In this document: positions 46,423 to 61,400 of the stretch, one piece after another
How positions within the stretch are numbered: the first letter of the stretch is position 1
Layout: the number at the start of each line of letters is the position of its first letter
Assembly (NCBI RefSeq): GCF_905220415.1
Contig: NC_059538.1
Coordinates: forward strand, 5,208,001-5,272,000
Source of the DNA: Colias croceus
Lineage: Eukaryota; Arthropoda; Insecta; Lepidoptera; Pieridae
Reading direction: 5' to 3'
Length of the DNA stretch: 64,000 nt
Notes under the pieces: model-generated
Seen by the model: the letters and a program-made list of their open reading frames with translations, nothing else
What the model was told of the DNA's origin: nothing
The model's database searches: none
Position numbers and translations under genes: made by a program

Positions 46423-49400
46423 ATGAAGGGCAGTACGCTCGGGCTGACGCCGTTATTTTTACTTTTACTGCAGTCAACACTAGTTTTAAGTAAGTTTTTT
46501 TTATCTTAAAGTATATACAGCGTTCGTAGATATTATTTATTTAAAAGCAGTTTTATCATTACCATAGTATTTAAAAAACATACTTCATTATCCTCTTATT
46601 CCAGTTCAAGATTCCAGGTAACATAACCTAGAATTTGTTAAATAGATAACCCGCCACACGGCATTCCTATAAAATTTACTTCAGAACGACATAACGTTGT
46701 TTGGTCTTATAATTAAAACGGAAGATAATCGCTTGCATGCATAATCAAGCGTACACAAGAGTTAACGTAATATTCATAAGTTATAACGCAAATTGTTTAG
46801 CTTTTAGTCACTTATTAGCAAATTCACAAACTACCGCTATTGTGAAGTGTATACTTAAATTTACTCCCGCTATTCTTACGAACGGTCTTCAGTACTGCAG
46901 TTTCTCATTACTTGCTTCCGTAAACATAAGATTTATGGTTTACTATCTCTATAAGGCGCCTTGTTCCATCCTTGCAGAATTAACGCTGGTTTAAAAATTA
47001 TAAGGTATCGATAGCGGTTACCTCAACAGACTGTTAGAATGCATTTTATTGGTTACCTGTGTTATAACTGTGAAAACCGTACGTAATAAATTTCCAATAA
47101 CTCTTAGAAGCAAGTTGTGCGTAAGATGTTGAGGTAATGAAACGCGATATGTCCAATTAATATCAATTTATTACTGGTATTTATGTCATACTCATAATTA
47201 TATAGATTATTCTTTATTAGGCCAGAGTGCTAACTGCTAACCATATAATATTAAGATAATATATTAAAGCACACATCTTCAGTTTGCTCTATAGTACGGG
47301 AGCTAGCAACGTTTAAAAAAAAGTCATTTTAGTATAGTTGGGTTTTTGATATACTGTTTCTCTTGCTATTTCGGTTAGAGTCCGGGCTGTCTGGCTGGCC
47401 GCAGTGGTTGCGTTTATTAGTGCGCATCTTATCTGCACAGGAAAATATCCTTAATTTAAAGTCATTTTTTAACGCGTAATTTTTAATCTTTTGCCTTTAG
47501 ATAGATCCATCAGACATAATTTTTTTATTGCAAGACGTTTTTTTCGTTGTAAAATAGGTGCCATACGCAATTTTTATTTCAAAATAACTAAAATGTCATC
47601 GAAATAAGTGAAATTACATCAACATGAGTCCGCTTAAAAGGTAAGTAATAACTTTATTATTTATATTATATTATCCTTTTATAATACTTATATTGAATAA
47701 TTAGTAAACTAATATTTTTAATGGATGGTTTCATATTTATTACACTTTTGGGTATAAATATGAATTTGATGATACTTACATATTTGTATTTTCTAGTGTT
47801 TGATTTTACGCGAGTATTATACATTTTGAAATTAAAGACTTGGGAAAATAATACAATGAATAAATCGCGTTTAAAATCCGTTAAAAAGTCTTTAATTTCT
47901 TGAGGATATTTGGTTTTTATCAAGTTTACATTAACGTCCTATTTGAGGTTCGTTGGGAAAAAGGAGGCGATATGGTAGATTGTTGCAAAAAAACTGTAAA
48001 TAGTAAAATGAATATTATATATAGTATAAGTAACACAGTGATTACTTATCCTTCACTGGGACTCATGTTGATGGAATTTCACTTATTTCGATGATATTTT
48101 AATTATTTTGAAATAAAAATTGCGTCTGGCACCTATTTAACAACGAAAAAAACGTCTTGCAATAAAAAATGTATGTCTAATGGATCTATCTAAAGGCAAA
48201 CGATTAAAAATTACGCGTTAAAAAATGACTTTAAATTAAGGATATTTTCCTGTGCAGATAAGATGCGCACTAATAAGCGCAACCACTGCGGCCAGCCAGA
48301 CAGCCCGGACTGTAACCGAAATAGCAAGAGGAACAGCATATCAAAGAACCAACTATACTAAAATGCTCACTTGTCAACGTTGCTACCTCCTAGAATACTA
48401 CATTATAATTAATTCAAATACTTGAAATTCCATAGAGATTTATTCTTTTATCTTGTTTCAGGTCGAATTGCATTCGAAAAGCTAACAGATGTGGACTTCC
48501 AAGGAACAGCATATTACACCGTACGGAATCTTTCGCTCTATGAGTGTCAGGGATGGTGTCGAGAAGAGCCCGACTGCCAGGCTGCAGCTTTTAGGTAATT
48601 TAATATTCTTATCAAATGGTTATTTACTGTGTTTTTGATCGGTAATAATGAGGATGATGCTAACAATGACATTGTACGATTATATTCAATTATCTTAGAT
48701 TGATTGAACTTGGCACAAGAGAAACGAGATGATATCTCTTATCGCAATAACAGTGCAGACGGTAGATTCCATCAAATCACAAACATGATTTCTCATTCCA
48801 TGAGTGATCATGAAACGAATAGTATCGAGCGTGCCGTAGTTATCTCAGATCACGAAGCTCCTAACCCAAATGCCGAGATAAGATCCGACTGACATGAAGA
48901 TGCACTAATCGACAGACATCGGGGAAATCGTCTGTGATGTTGGCAGTCAGGAGAGGTCGAGAATGTGTGTCAGTCTGCCGCACGTCCTCCACACTTACCA
49001 TTCCAATGACACGCTCTTGGTTAATAACAATGTGTTTCGCGCCGCTCGCCACAAACCGTGTAAAAGCGGAAACCGATGTCGGCTCGCTCTAAATTGGATA
49101 ACAGTAAAAGTGATCGCATACGTCTTCAATAGATTATTATCACTTGTGTGTGGATTTCATGATCATTGGCGGTTTCAACCCATATTCAATTTATTGTCTA
49201 TGCGGCGTGTAATAAAATATTGTAATGCTTTTTTATCTAAACCAAGCCTTGCGTAAACAGACATAGAGAAATGATAGAGTTATTTAAAAAGACAGCTCAT
49301 TTAAGTGTAAATGACTTTATAAAATAATCATTTCACTGTGTTATTGATCGTTAATTTATTTTCTAGGATAGTTTCTCTGTTATTAGTGTCACATTCTCAA

Positions 49401-52400
49401 TTAATCAAGTCTCGATTACAGGTGAGATCTTTTCATTATGCACATAAACCTGTAGTATCACCTAGATAGATTAAAAAAAATAACTGACAAACAATCATAA
49501 TTCGATAACAGTACCCGGGCTAGTTTCTCGGAAGCTTTTCGAACGGGATCGATAGAAAATCAATTCGGTAGGTATTCAATTCAATTAGATGAGATGTAAA
49601 ATTCCCGCGCTTGTAATTTAGCATTGTACTAACACAACGTATCTCGAATCAATCTGTCGAAAGAAAAAGAGAGGAAAGAATGCGATATTCACAATCGGTA
49701 ACTGTTCTCCGCGGTGCCACCACACTGAGAACCTACGGTATTGTCAAGTGCCTTACAAATACGGTATCTGCTATGTCATGGATGTGACCGTAACATATTT
49801 GTAACTAGTTTCCTCTTCGTTCAAAGTATATAAAAATTAAATTAAATTACTGTCCACGAAAATTTTTTATAGCCACTATTAATGAAAGCAGTGGCGATCA
49901 TTTATTCGGATGATCAAAATAAATGATAATCGGTAAGTGAGATGAAGAACATCGATATAAGTCAGGAGCTACTTTACAATTTCAGCCGCCTGCCCACAGA
50001 GTGATTGATGCGATTTCAAGTCGCTGAGGCGCCAATAATGATAGGCTGCATTTTTCTACTCTCACGAGGTACCGTGTAATTTGTACACAAATGAGCTTCT
50101 TGATATATATTTGCGATGATAATTGGTCGACACTTTTTATTGACGTGCGTACAACTATTACTTAGTATTAACTACAAACCAGCTTCAAGTTCTTATTGCA
50201 GACGTATGGTACTATATTATTTTAAATAATAAAGAAGTTGATAATAAATTTAAGAAAATTACATGGAATTCGGATTATGTAGGATTTTTTCTTAACCCGC
50301 TTGGTTCTTTCAAGATCAAGTTAAACGGGTGCCGAAATCCAAGTTTAATATCGTTAGTAAAAAGGCGTAGCAAAACATTAATCAAATTTATAGCCCTTCT
50401 TGTTTTGTAATAAATAAACACGATACTAATCGTTTGAGTTTATACCGCTATGATTAATTTTTGAGTAAAGTTTCCGCATATTTTGTGTCATTATTAATGA
50501 CCTAAGCTAAAATCATGCTGAGTAGTAGCAGTCGTGAATAAATGGTTATTCCAGTTGCATTATTTTGAAATCGTATGTATGTTATATTAATCTTAGTATT
50601 TCACTAATGTCATGTTTTATCAGCCATATGTGTGAATTGAACTAGTAAGTTTGTATACACAGTGTAATATCGCACGAAGACTTGCTAGAGAGTGCCCTAA
50701 TTATCACTCACGTACGATCACGAAGGTAATTTATCACGACACACTAAATAATAAGCTTCCGCGGAGCTTTCTACTAATTGTGTAATTTAGGAGAAAGTAA
50801 AAACTGACATTAGCACGACGTGACCATCGTCCTTGGCTATTAGTTTTGAACCGCGCGCTGGCTCAATCAAAGTTAATAGATTGCATTGATTGATTTTTTT
50901 ATATTTCGCTGATTGTTTTCAATTTTGATACGTGATTTGTTTTGAGAATTTTGTGGCGTTTATAGGTCATTATGTATTTCAATTTATTCAGAGTGAAAAT
51001 AATAAAAAGGAGATTTTTACATTTTAGAAAGTCTTGATGAGCTTACGTATCATGTTAATTGGTTCTAGGCGAAGATTCATTTCGAAGCAGTTTACGTCGT
51101 ATAAATATCGATCATTATTCCGAGTTAAAGACATATCGCAGAAACTTCAAGTTAAGATGTAAAATACAAAATATCTGGTTGAAACGGTAAATAGATCCGT
51201 TATCTGAGTGCAGGTTGTAAGTGTAACGCGCCGATCTAAGTGTCATTAAGATTGATGCAAACGCACTTATATTAAACTCAAACACCCTTACTTACGATGC
51301 AACTTGTGCATAATAACGTGTCTGATGGAGTCCGCCGCCGCTATCGCTATCATAGCAAAAAATCTCATGTTAAACGTGATTAGGTTTGAGAGATGACGGT
51401 ACATCGTCGATGCCGACGCCAAGTTTTTGTGGATGTTGTTGAGGTTACTGGGAATATTAAATCCTATAAAATAATATTACTTCGGAAAGTCATTTATATA
51501 TTCATGGAATTATACACAGATAGAACGTACAGATTGAATTGAAAATCATATTTTAGAAATGAGTGTAAAAAAAGCTCCTCTATAATTTTCTGTAAAGAGC
51601 GGTTTTGTTTTCATAATCGTATCACAATCCAATGTTTAGAGGCCTGTGGCCAGAGTCCCGCTATTAGGTTTCATTATCGTTGTAGTGCGACAGTGGCTAG
51701 TCAGTTTGTTACTAACTTCCGCGTTGTACCTTTTGCTCGAATTTTATAGCTATTATGAGAAGATACGATAGTGTGAGACTAGATAAGTTAACTTTAACAG
51801 TTTTGTAATTAGTATATTCATTACCTATGGGAAGAATTCTTAGGTTGATGTTACGACTATTCTAACTAGCAACACAGTTTTCTCTTCTTCTCTTCTGTAT
51901 ATATAAGTATTTAGATAGCAGAAACTCGTTAATTTTTTTAAATTGTTTTTTCATCTTTTTTTAAATATTGCAATGTGATACGAATTGTAGTTAGATTTTG
52001 TTTTGATAGTCAATTCTTTAAGTGTGGTTTGAGACTCCTCTACGATTTTTAATCATAAATTTTATTTAGTTATATTATAAATTAATTAAACATCATTATT
52101 TTATTGTTACAGTTTCGTGCTAAATCCTTTGACACCAGTACAAGAGACACGATGCTTATTGCAAAATGACACGCAAGCTAACAATCCCATGGCTACGCCC
52201 CAGGTATGTACAAGTAGCTAGATTAATTATTTTTTAATACTATGCATACTTGCATAAATTTCACATTATCCTTTTATCCGTGATTAAACTTCATTGAATC
52301 GTCGATTTTCTTCTTGGGCAAGAATAAAAGCTAAAAGCAGATACAGATCGAAGGATGAGATTTAATCCAAGCACGCTAACTTGTCACCGGTTTAGATAAT

Positions 52401-55400
52401 TCTTATAAATCCTTTGATAAACATCCGTTACAGTAGCTCGCAGGTAGCCAATTAAGCCAACGCGAAATGTAATTAACAATTCCGATCGAATCGGTTAAAG
52501 GCACTAGGAATAGCAACTAGGTGAGATGGTAGGGTTGCGTTAGCTATCGTTTCCGGTATTTATTTTAAATCGTTAACATATATGGAGTCGGACAAGTTCG
52601 CCGAGCTAATGATGAATAGGCATATGTGCATTCAACAACAATGAGTTTTTACGTAGTAAACATTTTAATTAGAATCATGTGAACATAATTAAACTTCACA
52701 GTTGTTAGAAAAACATCCCCAGTCCAATTAAACTGCTTTTAAACGTTAAATATGAAACGTATAAATATTTTTCGATTATGCCGGGCTAATAATAGTCCAT
52801 TGTTTATACTGAGCATTGAAATAAAATGATAGAGCCGTGGGTTAAAAATTTATTCATACTTCGTGTCCTGCGGACATTATGTTTGTCTATTTTTATGATT
52901 TATTACAATGCGAAAATGTGAATGTACGTATATTTCCTTCGAGAGACCATTTAAGAATATTTTTGTTGCAGCGTTCTGTAAACACTTACTACATGGTAAA
53001 GTTGCAAGTGAGGACAGAGAGTGTTTGCCTCCGGCCGTGGGCGTTCGAGCGGGTGCCGGGCAAGGCCCTCCGAGGATTAGACAATACTATAATCTACACC
53101 TCCACCAAGGAAGCCTGCCTTGCTGCCTGTCTCAATGAGGTAATGGGAGCACTTTACAAAAATTACTCCATCGCATCGTTATCCTATTTTCTATAACATA
53201 TAATTTATAATACGTATCTTTAGCATACCTTCCTTCTTATATTGTCTATTGTTATTCATGTAGGCACTTGCTAAGCAATAAGAAAACATAATATATTATA
53301 TTGAACAGTTAACAAAAACATAGCTTAACATTTAAATTTTGTTAAACAGAAAAAGTTCCCCTGTCGATCTGCGGAGTACGAGTATGGAAGTATGAGGTGT
53401 GCTTTGAGTGATTCCGACCGACGCACGGCGCAACATTTCGTACAGCTTGTGGACACTCCTGGCACTGACTATTTTGAGGTAATTTATTTAATAAAAGAAC
53501 ATATTACGTATGAATACTTTTATATTGAAAATCTATTATTATGTCACGTGGTATGACGCATCAAGAAAAAAAAAATATAAGGATAAGCCGATCGTGCGTA
53601 AACTAAAAAACTGTGTATAGTCAAAGAATTTATCTCTCCACGTTGGTATAATAAGGCATTAACCATCTATGTAAAGAAAGTACGTATGTAAATAAAGCGA
53701 ATAGTTTCGACGGTATATAATTGAACGGTGATACATTTCACAGCACAGTTAGGGGGCCTGATTCCATGCAAAATTGATTTCCGAGAAGGGAAACATTAGC
53801 CGTTGTTAGGTGCTCGAATAATAATAAAATGAACGTAGGTCTTGTTATCCATTTTGAGCATTTTGTAATTCTATTCTATGTGTGGTCGTGCAGAATTTGT
53901 GCCTGAAGGCATCGCAGGCGTGCAAAGGGCCGAGAGTGTTTACTGCGCCTCGTGTGGGGGTAGCTGAAGATAAAGTGGCGCAATACGCTGGTCTACATTA
54001 TTATACTGATAAGGAACTTCAGGTAAGCCACAACTTACTTTTTTCAATTAAGTGATATGAGAAGATAAGTTAGTATTTATTAGGTTTTATATTGTGTTTT
54101 GGCCGTATGCTATTTCATTATTCATATCATAAAGCTAATGAAATATAGTTATATCAAAAATAGTAGAGATGATTGTATTTCATAATTAATTATTAAAGTT
54201 TCCATAATTAAAGGGGATTAGGATTTTATTATTTTTTGAATTTTCTAATTTTTAAAAGCTTTTGGTATTTTCATAAATAGAATAACTTTAATTATTTCTG
54301 ATCGCGGTTATGTTTGATTCATGTGCAATAGCAGATAATATGAGGAAATTCACCCTTTCTTTAACAGGTTACATCAGAATCTGCCTGTCGTTTAGCCTGT
54401 GAAATAGAATCCGAGTTCCTATGTAGATCATTCCTTTACTTGGGAGCGCCTCATTCATCCACGTATAATTGTCGGCTCTATCATTTGGATCATCACACCC
54501 TCCCCGATGGACCTTCTGCTTACCTCAACGCCGAAAGACCACTGATCGATGACGGCGAACCTATCGGCAAATACTTCGAAAACTTCTGCGAGAGTAAGTA
54601 CCTATTTGATTAAATTAAATGCGTAGTTAATATGCAATTACCTAGCAGTTTAATTCATTCGATGAAATGACTATTTTTATGCCCTTGTAACCATTAAACA
54701 AATCATAAATTTTACTACTCAGTTAGCAATATAAAACTTCAACACATTATAATAAAAACTGACATAATGTATTTCTAGTAGATGGTAATTACACTGGAGT
54801 GCGCGATACAAGAGAAGAGAAATAAGAATGTATTAAGATATAAATATCGGTTTTGTTGTGCTATTTTTACATAAATAGGCTGACACCGCATAGTTCTTTT
54901 TAAGGCTTTTTCAACAATGTTATATTTTTTACCGCACTAGAGGTTTCTTGTTATTCGCTCTATCACTATTGATGATGACATTTACAAGCTCTAGATAAAT
55001 TCAGATACAAGATTTCTGTTCACAAACGTTTTATTTAAATATATTTTTTTAAACGCATATTATACGATATATAAATTGTCGCTAGGCGATAAAAATAATC
55101 GTAGTTATTAAAATTTTAAACACGTGATTCCCGGACGTTTCTTTTGAATCATATAGTCGGATAAGAACGTGAGAGAAATTTTATTGAAGGCAGTCTGGCT
55201 TACAATAACGTTAATCCATTGCTATGGAATGTTTTCCGCAACTTTTTGCGACAAGGAGACAGAACTGGTCGTATATTTTGTAACATAGGCTGATGGGTAG
55301 AGTAAATTACGATTGTTACATACCACAAGACTTCTTAAAAAAGCAGAAATTTTCTCAAAGTATATTTATATTTCTTCTTATAAGTATTTAATTTATAGTA

Positions 55401-58400
55401 CAAAGGTAAACTTGTAAAATAATCCTATTTATGTATAACTTACGCGTATAAACAATGGAAAATTTATTTCACTTTTCCGTGAAAAGATCGAAATTTGCGA
55501 TCCATTTTAATGGCGATGGTAAAACAAAGACTACGTATGGATAGTTATTAGAGCGTTTAAGATTGAAAATAAATGTAAAATGAGACTTGCAATAATCCGT
55601 TAGTCGACATAAATGTCATTAGCGAAGGCATTCGAATTGTGCTGTAGCATACTAATAAATGCTAAATATGTAAATCCTAATAATTACGCAATTTCTTCAC
55701 CGCAACATTAACGGAAGTTAATTGTTAAAGAGTAATGTAGGCGCCATTACAGAACTTCTCACCTACCTAGCTCGTGGGAATACTCTATGCGAAGTGCAAC
55801 AATGTTATTTTTTTTTAGATAACCGATTAAGAAATGTGAGAGCGCGGCTACCTATTGCATCTAGATGTATTTTACACTAGCTGTGCTCTGCGGTTATACC
55901 CGCAGTCCCGCAGTGCTCCACTCCTGTTGGCCTCAGCGAGATGATTTAATATAGCCTATAGCCTTCCTCGATAAATGGGCTATCTAACAACGAAATAATT
56001 TATCATAGCGGACCAGTTATTCCCGAGATTAGCGCTTTCAAACAATGAAACAAACAAACTCTTCAGCTTTATAATACTCTATATTTAAATATAGAGTATA
56101 GACTATAGATAAACACGTTATTTTTCAAGTATTGACGATATTTTCTGTTCATGTTTTTAAGTATGCACGAAATCAGTTATAGTGACTTAATCCACCAATA
56201 AATAGCGTCTTCTTTTCAAACGTGATTCAATAATAATAAAGTCTTTTGTAAAATTTCCTAGAAATGAATATAACTTAAATTGTAGCGTAGATAATTCCCA
56301 TGAACTCTGACTGATTCAAACTGCAAACGAAGTCTGTTATGGCTGGTTTTATGGATTTATTAATATTACAAAATATTGGTAAAGGTATCATACATAATAT
56401 TTAAATAGTTTGTTTTAAAATGTATTAAATAGAATGCCTTGTTGCTTAGCAAGTCTGGTTTATATATTGTACCATACAACAGTATGAACCAGGTAATGTA
56501 ATGTGCCTATAGTTACAGGTACATTTGCCCACGAATGATTATCTTGCCATCGTATAAGGGCAAGTTCAGTAACGAGTTGTTCTAACGATGAACTTAGGTT
56601 AATAGCTTAAGATAGTAAGGATTAAGTGCACATCCAATTAAATTGAACACATCGTCAAGAACAAACCACGCCATGAGTGCATCTTTGATTAGAAAGATAA
56701 TATGAGAGCATAGATACCAAATGTGTTATCTTAATCAACAATTAGGCATCATGAAGAGCCGTAGATAAAGTTATTATTTATTAATTTATCACAGGTTGAT
56801 TTCTCCTGCAATAAATGTGTTGTATAAATAATTGTTCATTCTGTATTCTTGGCATTAATTAAAGTTTATACCGCAATGACCAATCAAGTTTTACGGATGC
56901 CCATCTGTATCTTTCATACCATAGTCAGTTATTGAAATTCTCTAACAAGCTTTAATGTAAATAGGTACATGCTACACTCAGTTCGTTCAGATATAACAGG
57001 CTAGTTCCGCTATAAATGAACCTGAATAGCTGCTCCATTACGTAGGTTTGCAGTCTCAACATTAAGATTGCCATCTCTCGCCATAGACCCGATTCACTAC
57101 ATTCGCTCATACTACTGAATGTTCACATAAATCCGCATCCAATATTACCGTTACAACGAATTCAATCCCTTGAATTTTCTTCTTAGTAACGAGAAACGTA
57201 ATTGCAATAACATGCTAGATTATCTAATATCAGTAATCAATAGACGTTCGCCGTAATCGAATGAAGTTCGATAGTGATTGCAAATTGATCGAATTAGTGA
57301 TGAATAGGAGCATCGCTTACACGTAGACATAATTTCGTTATGTTTACAATGCAAAGGTGCTGAATCACGTCTACAGTTGCATTTGGTGCAAAAAATGATA
57401 AAGCGAACGACGACGGTGGCCGCGGCCGGCGCCGCTCGTGCGTGCCTTATAACGGTGGTGGTACACGAAATTAAAAAGACGTTTTTACCGCCGCCGTGAG
57501 CTCAGTTTCATCTCGCTACAGTCCTATTTCAACTATAATTGAATTGGAATGGATATAGAACATCGACAGTTCGTTGATGCTTAATTTGTTTGGCTAGCGC
57601 AAATTGATATTATTGATACCTATATAGCTGATGAAATGGCAACGTTTCTTATATACAACCAAATTCGAATTACGAAGTAATCTAATGTTATGATTGAAAA
57701 GCTTGTTACTATGCATGATCTAAGAGCATGAAAAATTCTGTTTAATAACGGTTCGATATTTTTTATATTATGATCACACGTTTATTTAAATGATAGACAA
57801 AAAAACATACGATTTTTTGTAATACGATGTTCATTGTTCATACAAAAAAAAGGCAAAATTTCTGTTTATAAAGCACCTGAAACCTAATTTTACATACAAC
57901 TTAATATAAAAAATATAAAGTTACGTGAAAGTTATTTATGCTAAAACCGGTCTGACGTCTTGTTGGTTACTGTGTTAGGGTAGGCATTGCTAAATTAGTA
58001 ATAGTTGGATCAGGAGTGCTGATGACGGCCGGCGCGTATAGGATAAAGAATGTAACGACCTTGCGTGGCCTTGCGAATGTAACCAGTAAGACGGCGATGT
58101 CCGCACTCTGTGACAACTGACACGACGCTATATTACATTAATGTAATCATAATCTCATGCCCTTGAGATGTAATCTTATGAAACTGGAAGGAGCCTAGAT
58201 TGAAGGAGATAGACAAAACTTAAAGTATCAGAAATACAAGTCAATTATATATAGGTGCTCTATCAGTGCCGGATTAAGCCAGCGCGGGGCCTGTAGCAAA
58301 TTCTGTCAAGAGGCCCTTCGTTTGCTATAGTTTCTCAAGTTAAAGGGTTTCGCCGCTGCACTGTACGTACACGGTGCTTCTTTGTGGGTGTTATGTTACC

Positions 58401-61400
58401 AGATATTGAAAATGTTCCCAAATTTTTCCCCGACTACGGAAGAAAGAGGGTTATGTTTTTCGAGTGTATCTATGTATAATATTTATTTGGCACGCCCTGC
58501 AGTATAAACCGCTGAACCGATTTTGATTTATGAGGTGACATTGCAATCATCTGAATTATTATGGTAGTGGTGTTAGTGACGTTCTACATAAATTAGCTGT
58601 CAGGGTTTAATTTTAATATTAATATAAATATTTGTATATGATAATTTTTTATAATATTGTAAAAATTATTTTGTTACATAAACGATAAATTTTTAATTAA
58701 ATAAATTACATAAAAAAAATGTTTCAAAATTACAATGATAACCTATATTATTTTTTATTTTCAAAATAAGTATATGAATGCGGATAGCGGTAGTTTTTAG
58801 TCTAGAACACGGGACATTTTATTTTAGAAAGAAAGAAGGAAGAAATCATTTATTCCAAATTTCCAATACACACAAACACACAACAATAGCATTGTAAATT
58901 ATGAATAATAGGTAATAGAAAACATAAATTTATGTATGGTTGCTTGCGCTAAAAAAGGAAGCCACTCAGGATACCTGAGGCATAATACCTTAACACTGAT
59001 TTTCAGTGACACCTTACGACATCCACATTGTCAGCTGCTTTACTGGATAATAAATAAATATAATTCCTGAATAATAATAATTTTGTCATATCCATCACGG
59101 AGTTCAAATGAATTAAATCGCGGGCGAAAACGACTCTAACGTTTTTAAGCTATATAAAAGTAACAAAAAAAAGTATTATGCTTATTAAAATTATCTTATA
59201 ATGATCATGAACCTTTATTGCACTATACAAATAATCACATTCACGATCGAAAAATCCAACAGCACTGCCTCGAAGATCTTTTAACCATTTTACCGTTTTA
59301 CCCATAAAAATGGCAAATTCATTTTCAAAATACTGGCAGCATACGTTAAAGTTTTGTATTCCTTCGTTTATGTAAAATTATTATTTGTATACAAAATTAA
59401 ATAAGCCAAATAATCTACAGAGAAAGATGTTTTATCTTTTTGTTTGTTTTCGGGAACAAATTTTACAGCGTTTTAATATCACAAGACAGCATTTTTTTAC
59501 TAAAATAGCAAACCCCTTTTGACGTATTGCATGACACTATAATCGCTACCTATAGCACTGGCGGAGGTTCGTATTCGTTTTTGATTTCGTATTTTCTTTG
59601 ACAAGGGCGATGGATGATTGTCATGCTCCATCTGCCTTTTATTTTGTAATCTATTGATAGTCGATAGAATCCTATTTTATTTGATCGGGTTGTTACGACT
59701 AGCTCGTTCGATGACAATATCAGGGGATTCCCCTGTTAGTTTTGCCGTGCTACCAACTTGCGTGTAGCGCAGTGCAAGCAGTACAACACAACTTTTGGTG
59801 TAGCCAGCGCTCAATTGTAGAAACGTGGTAAAATTTTAAATTATTGTTATAGATTTTGATACCAACGTTTCTCGTGGTAGGTACGTGTATTTTTTTTACG
59901 TGTATTATAAATTGATATTTTTTTACGGTCAGACAGGTATTAGACCGCGGGGCCCCCCGAGTCGCGGGGCCCGTAGCATTTGCTACTCTTGCTACGTGGC
60001 TAATCCGGCACTGTGCTCTATACATTCTCTCTGATTTTTTTTTATTTACATTTGTGGACCTCGCGGTTTAGTTTTATAAACAGGATTGACTCGGATCTAA
60101 TTTATTTCATTCTACATATTATGCAGCGTCTATTTGGCTCTACATATTTATGAAACACCTCTAGAGCTGTATCGTAAGGTTTTTTCATTTCTTACAAGTA
60201 TTATAGTTAGTTAAATAAAATATAAATAAATAGTAGACCAATACAAAAAGGCAAGTCGTGTATAAGTGCAATTTATTATACACAACAAATGTAATAACAA
60301 AGTTCTGTTAAGTGTTCTAAAAAGAGTAGTTTATTGAATAAAAAAACGTATAAAAGAGCGGTTTTATCCATAACCTAGCATCTATAAACGTGAAATATCT
60401 AACGGAAAGTCAATTTAATCCTAAAAAGAAAGATATAATAGTTTCGTAAAACGACGCTCGACTATAAAGCCGGAGACTAGCCTACTTATAGAGCTTAAGC
60501 AATCGCAGAAAAGATTGTTGGCCAGCTGTAAAAAAGGAATAAAACGAAAACAGAAAGAATGCATTATATTATAACCAGGCGCTTTTTTATAAAATGTTGG
60601 TATTAGAACACAGATGATCGCATCGTGACTTGCTTCTTTGCTCACTGCAATTCTATGAACAGTTTCTGTAAACGCAAAAAGAGCATAATAACTATAAATA
60701 TTGTTTATGTAGTTTTACATTTTACCGTAACAAAAAAGTGCTTCATTAAGGATAAATTTAGCATTAAGTAATAAGTTTAAGCGTGAGAAAAATTCAAGTC
60801 AGTTATTGAAGCGTTACAAATTCGTGTCGTCGACATTGCTGATGAACGTTTCAGTACCAGCTACTTATTATAGATTATCAAGAAATGCAATCAAGCAATG
60901 CATTTTAAAACAAAACATGTTTTAATCAATTAAATCCATGAACTGAACATTCTTTTCCATTTATAAATATGTAATCATGCTAATATATTATAAACAAAAG
61001 TCTGTAGCTCCTTTTTATATCTTGAAAGTTGCGTAGGTAGTTCACGTAGGTATATTATTATTTTGGGCCGTGATCAATACAAGTGTGACAAACCTTTAAA
61101 TGGCTGGTCAATGACCTAAATGGCTTGAATCGAATGCATAAAATCGAATTATACAAGTAGAAAATTCGCAAAGCTATAATATGATTGTGAATTATTACAA
61201 CAATAGTTGTATTACAAAATGAGCTTAAATTCATATTATAAATTACATATTAGTAACATACAACAGATTTCGTACATGACGGAGAAGAATATTAATACCG
61301 AAAGTAATCGTAACAACGTTTTGGTGAACGAACGAAAAGTCACGGTCCTTGACTCTCCATTAGCACCCTTGCAAGTTTAACTGTTTTCCGACAATAGCAA

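Larger units (their letters stand above)
58264..60013. mobile_element. hAT-type DNA element with perfect 8-bp target duplication
   Basis: The ends are CAGTGCCGGATTA and its exact reverse complement. Both flanks read TGCTCTAT (58256-58263 and 60014-60021), so the boundaries are exact. The 1750-bp length is short for an autonomous hAT element, and no transposase motif was recognised. A reversed non-LTR tail is nested at about 58836-59060. Small minus-strand open frames remain at 59155-59466. Confidence 0.85.

Noticed and set aside
47721..48094. Small frames inside the long-inverted-repeat element
   Set aside because: AT-rich hydrophobic translations between the arms, with no start context and no homology that I recognise.
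48861..49052. Minus-strand frame with text resembling a CBS domain (HIVINQERVIGMVSVEDV)
   Set aside because: The start is GTG, the similarity is about 20 residues, there are no flanking domains or splice sites, and a donor-like GGTAAGT interrupts it. More likely chance or an old repeat, though a translated search would settle it.
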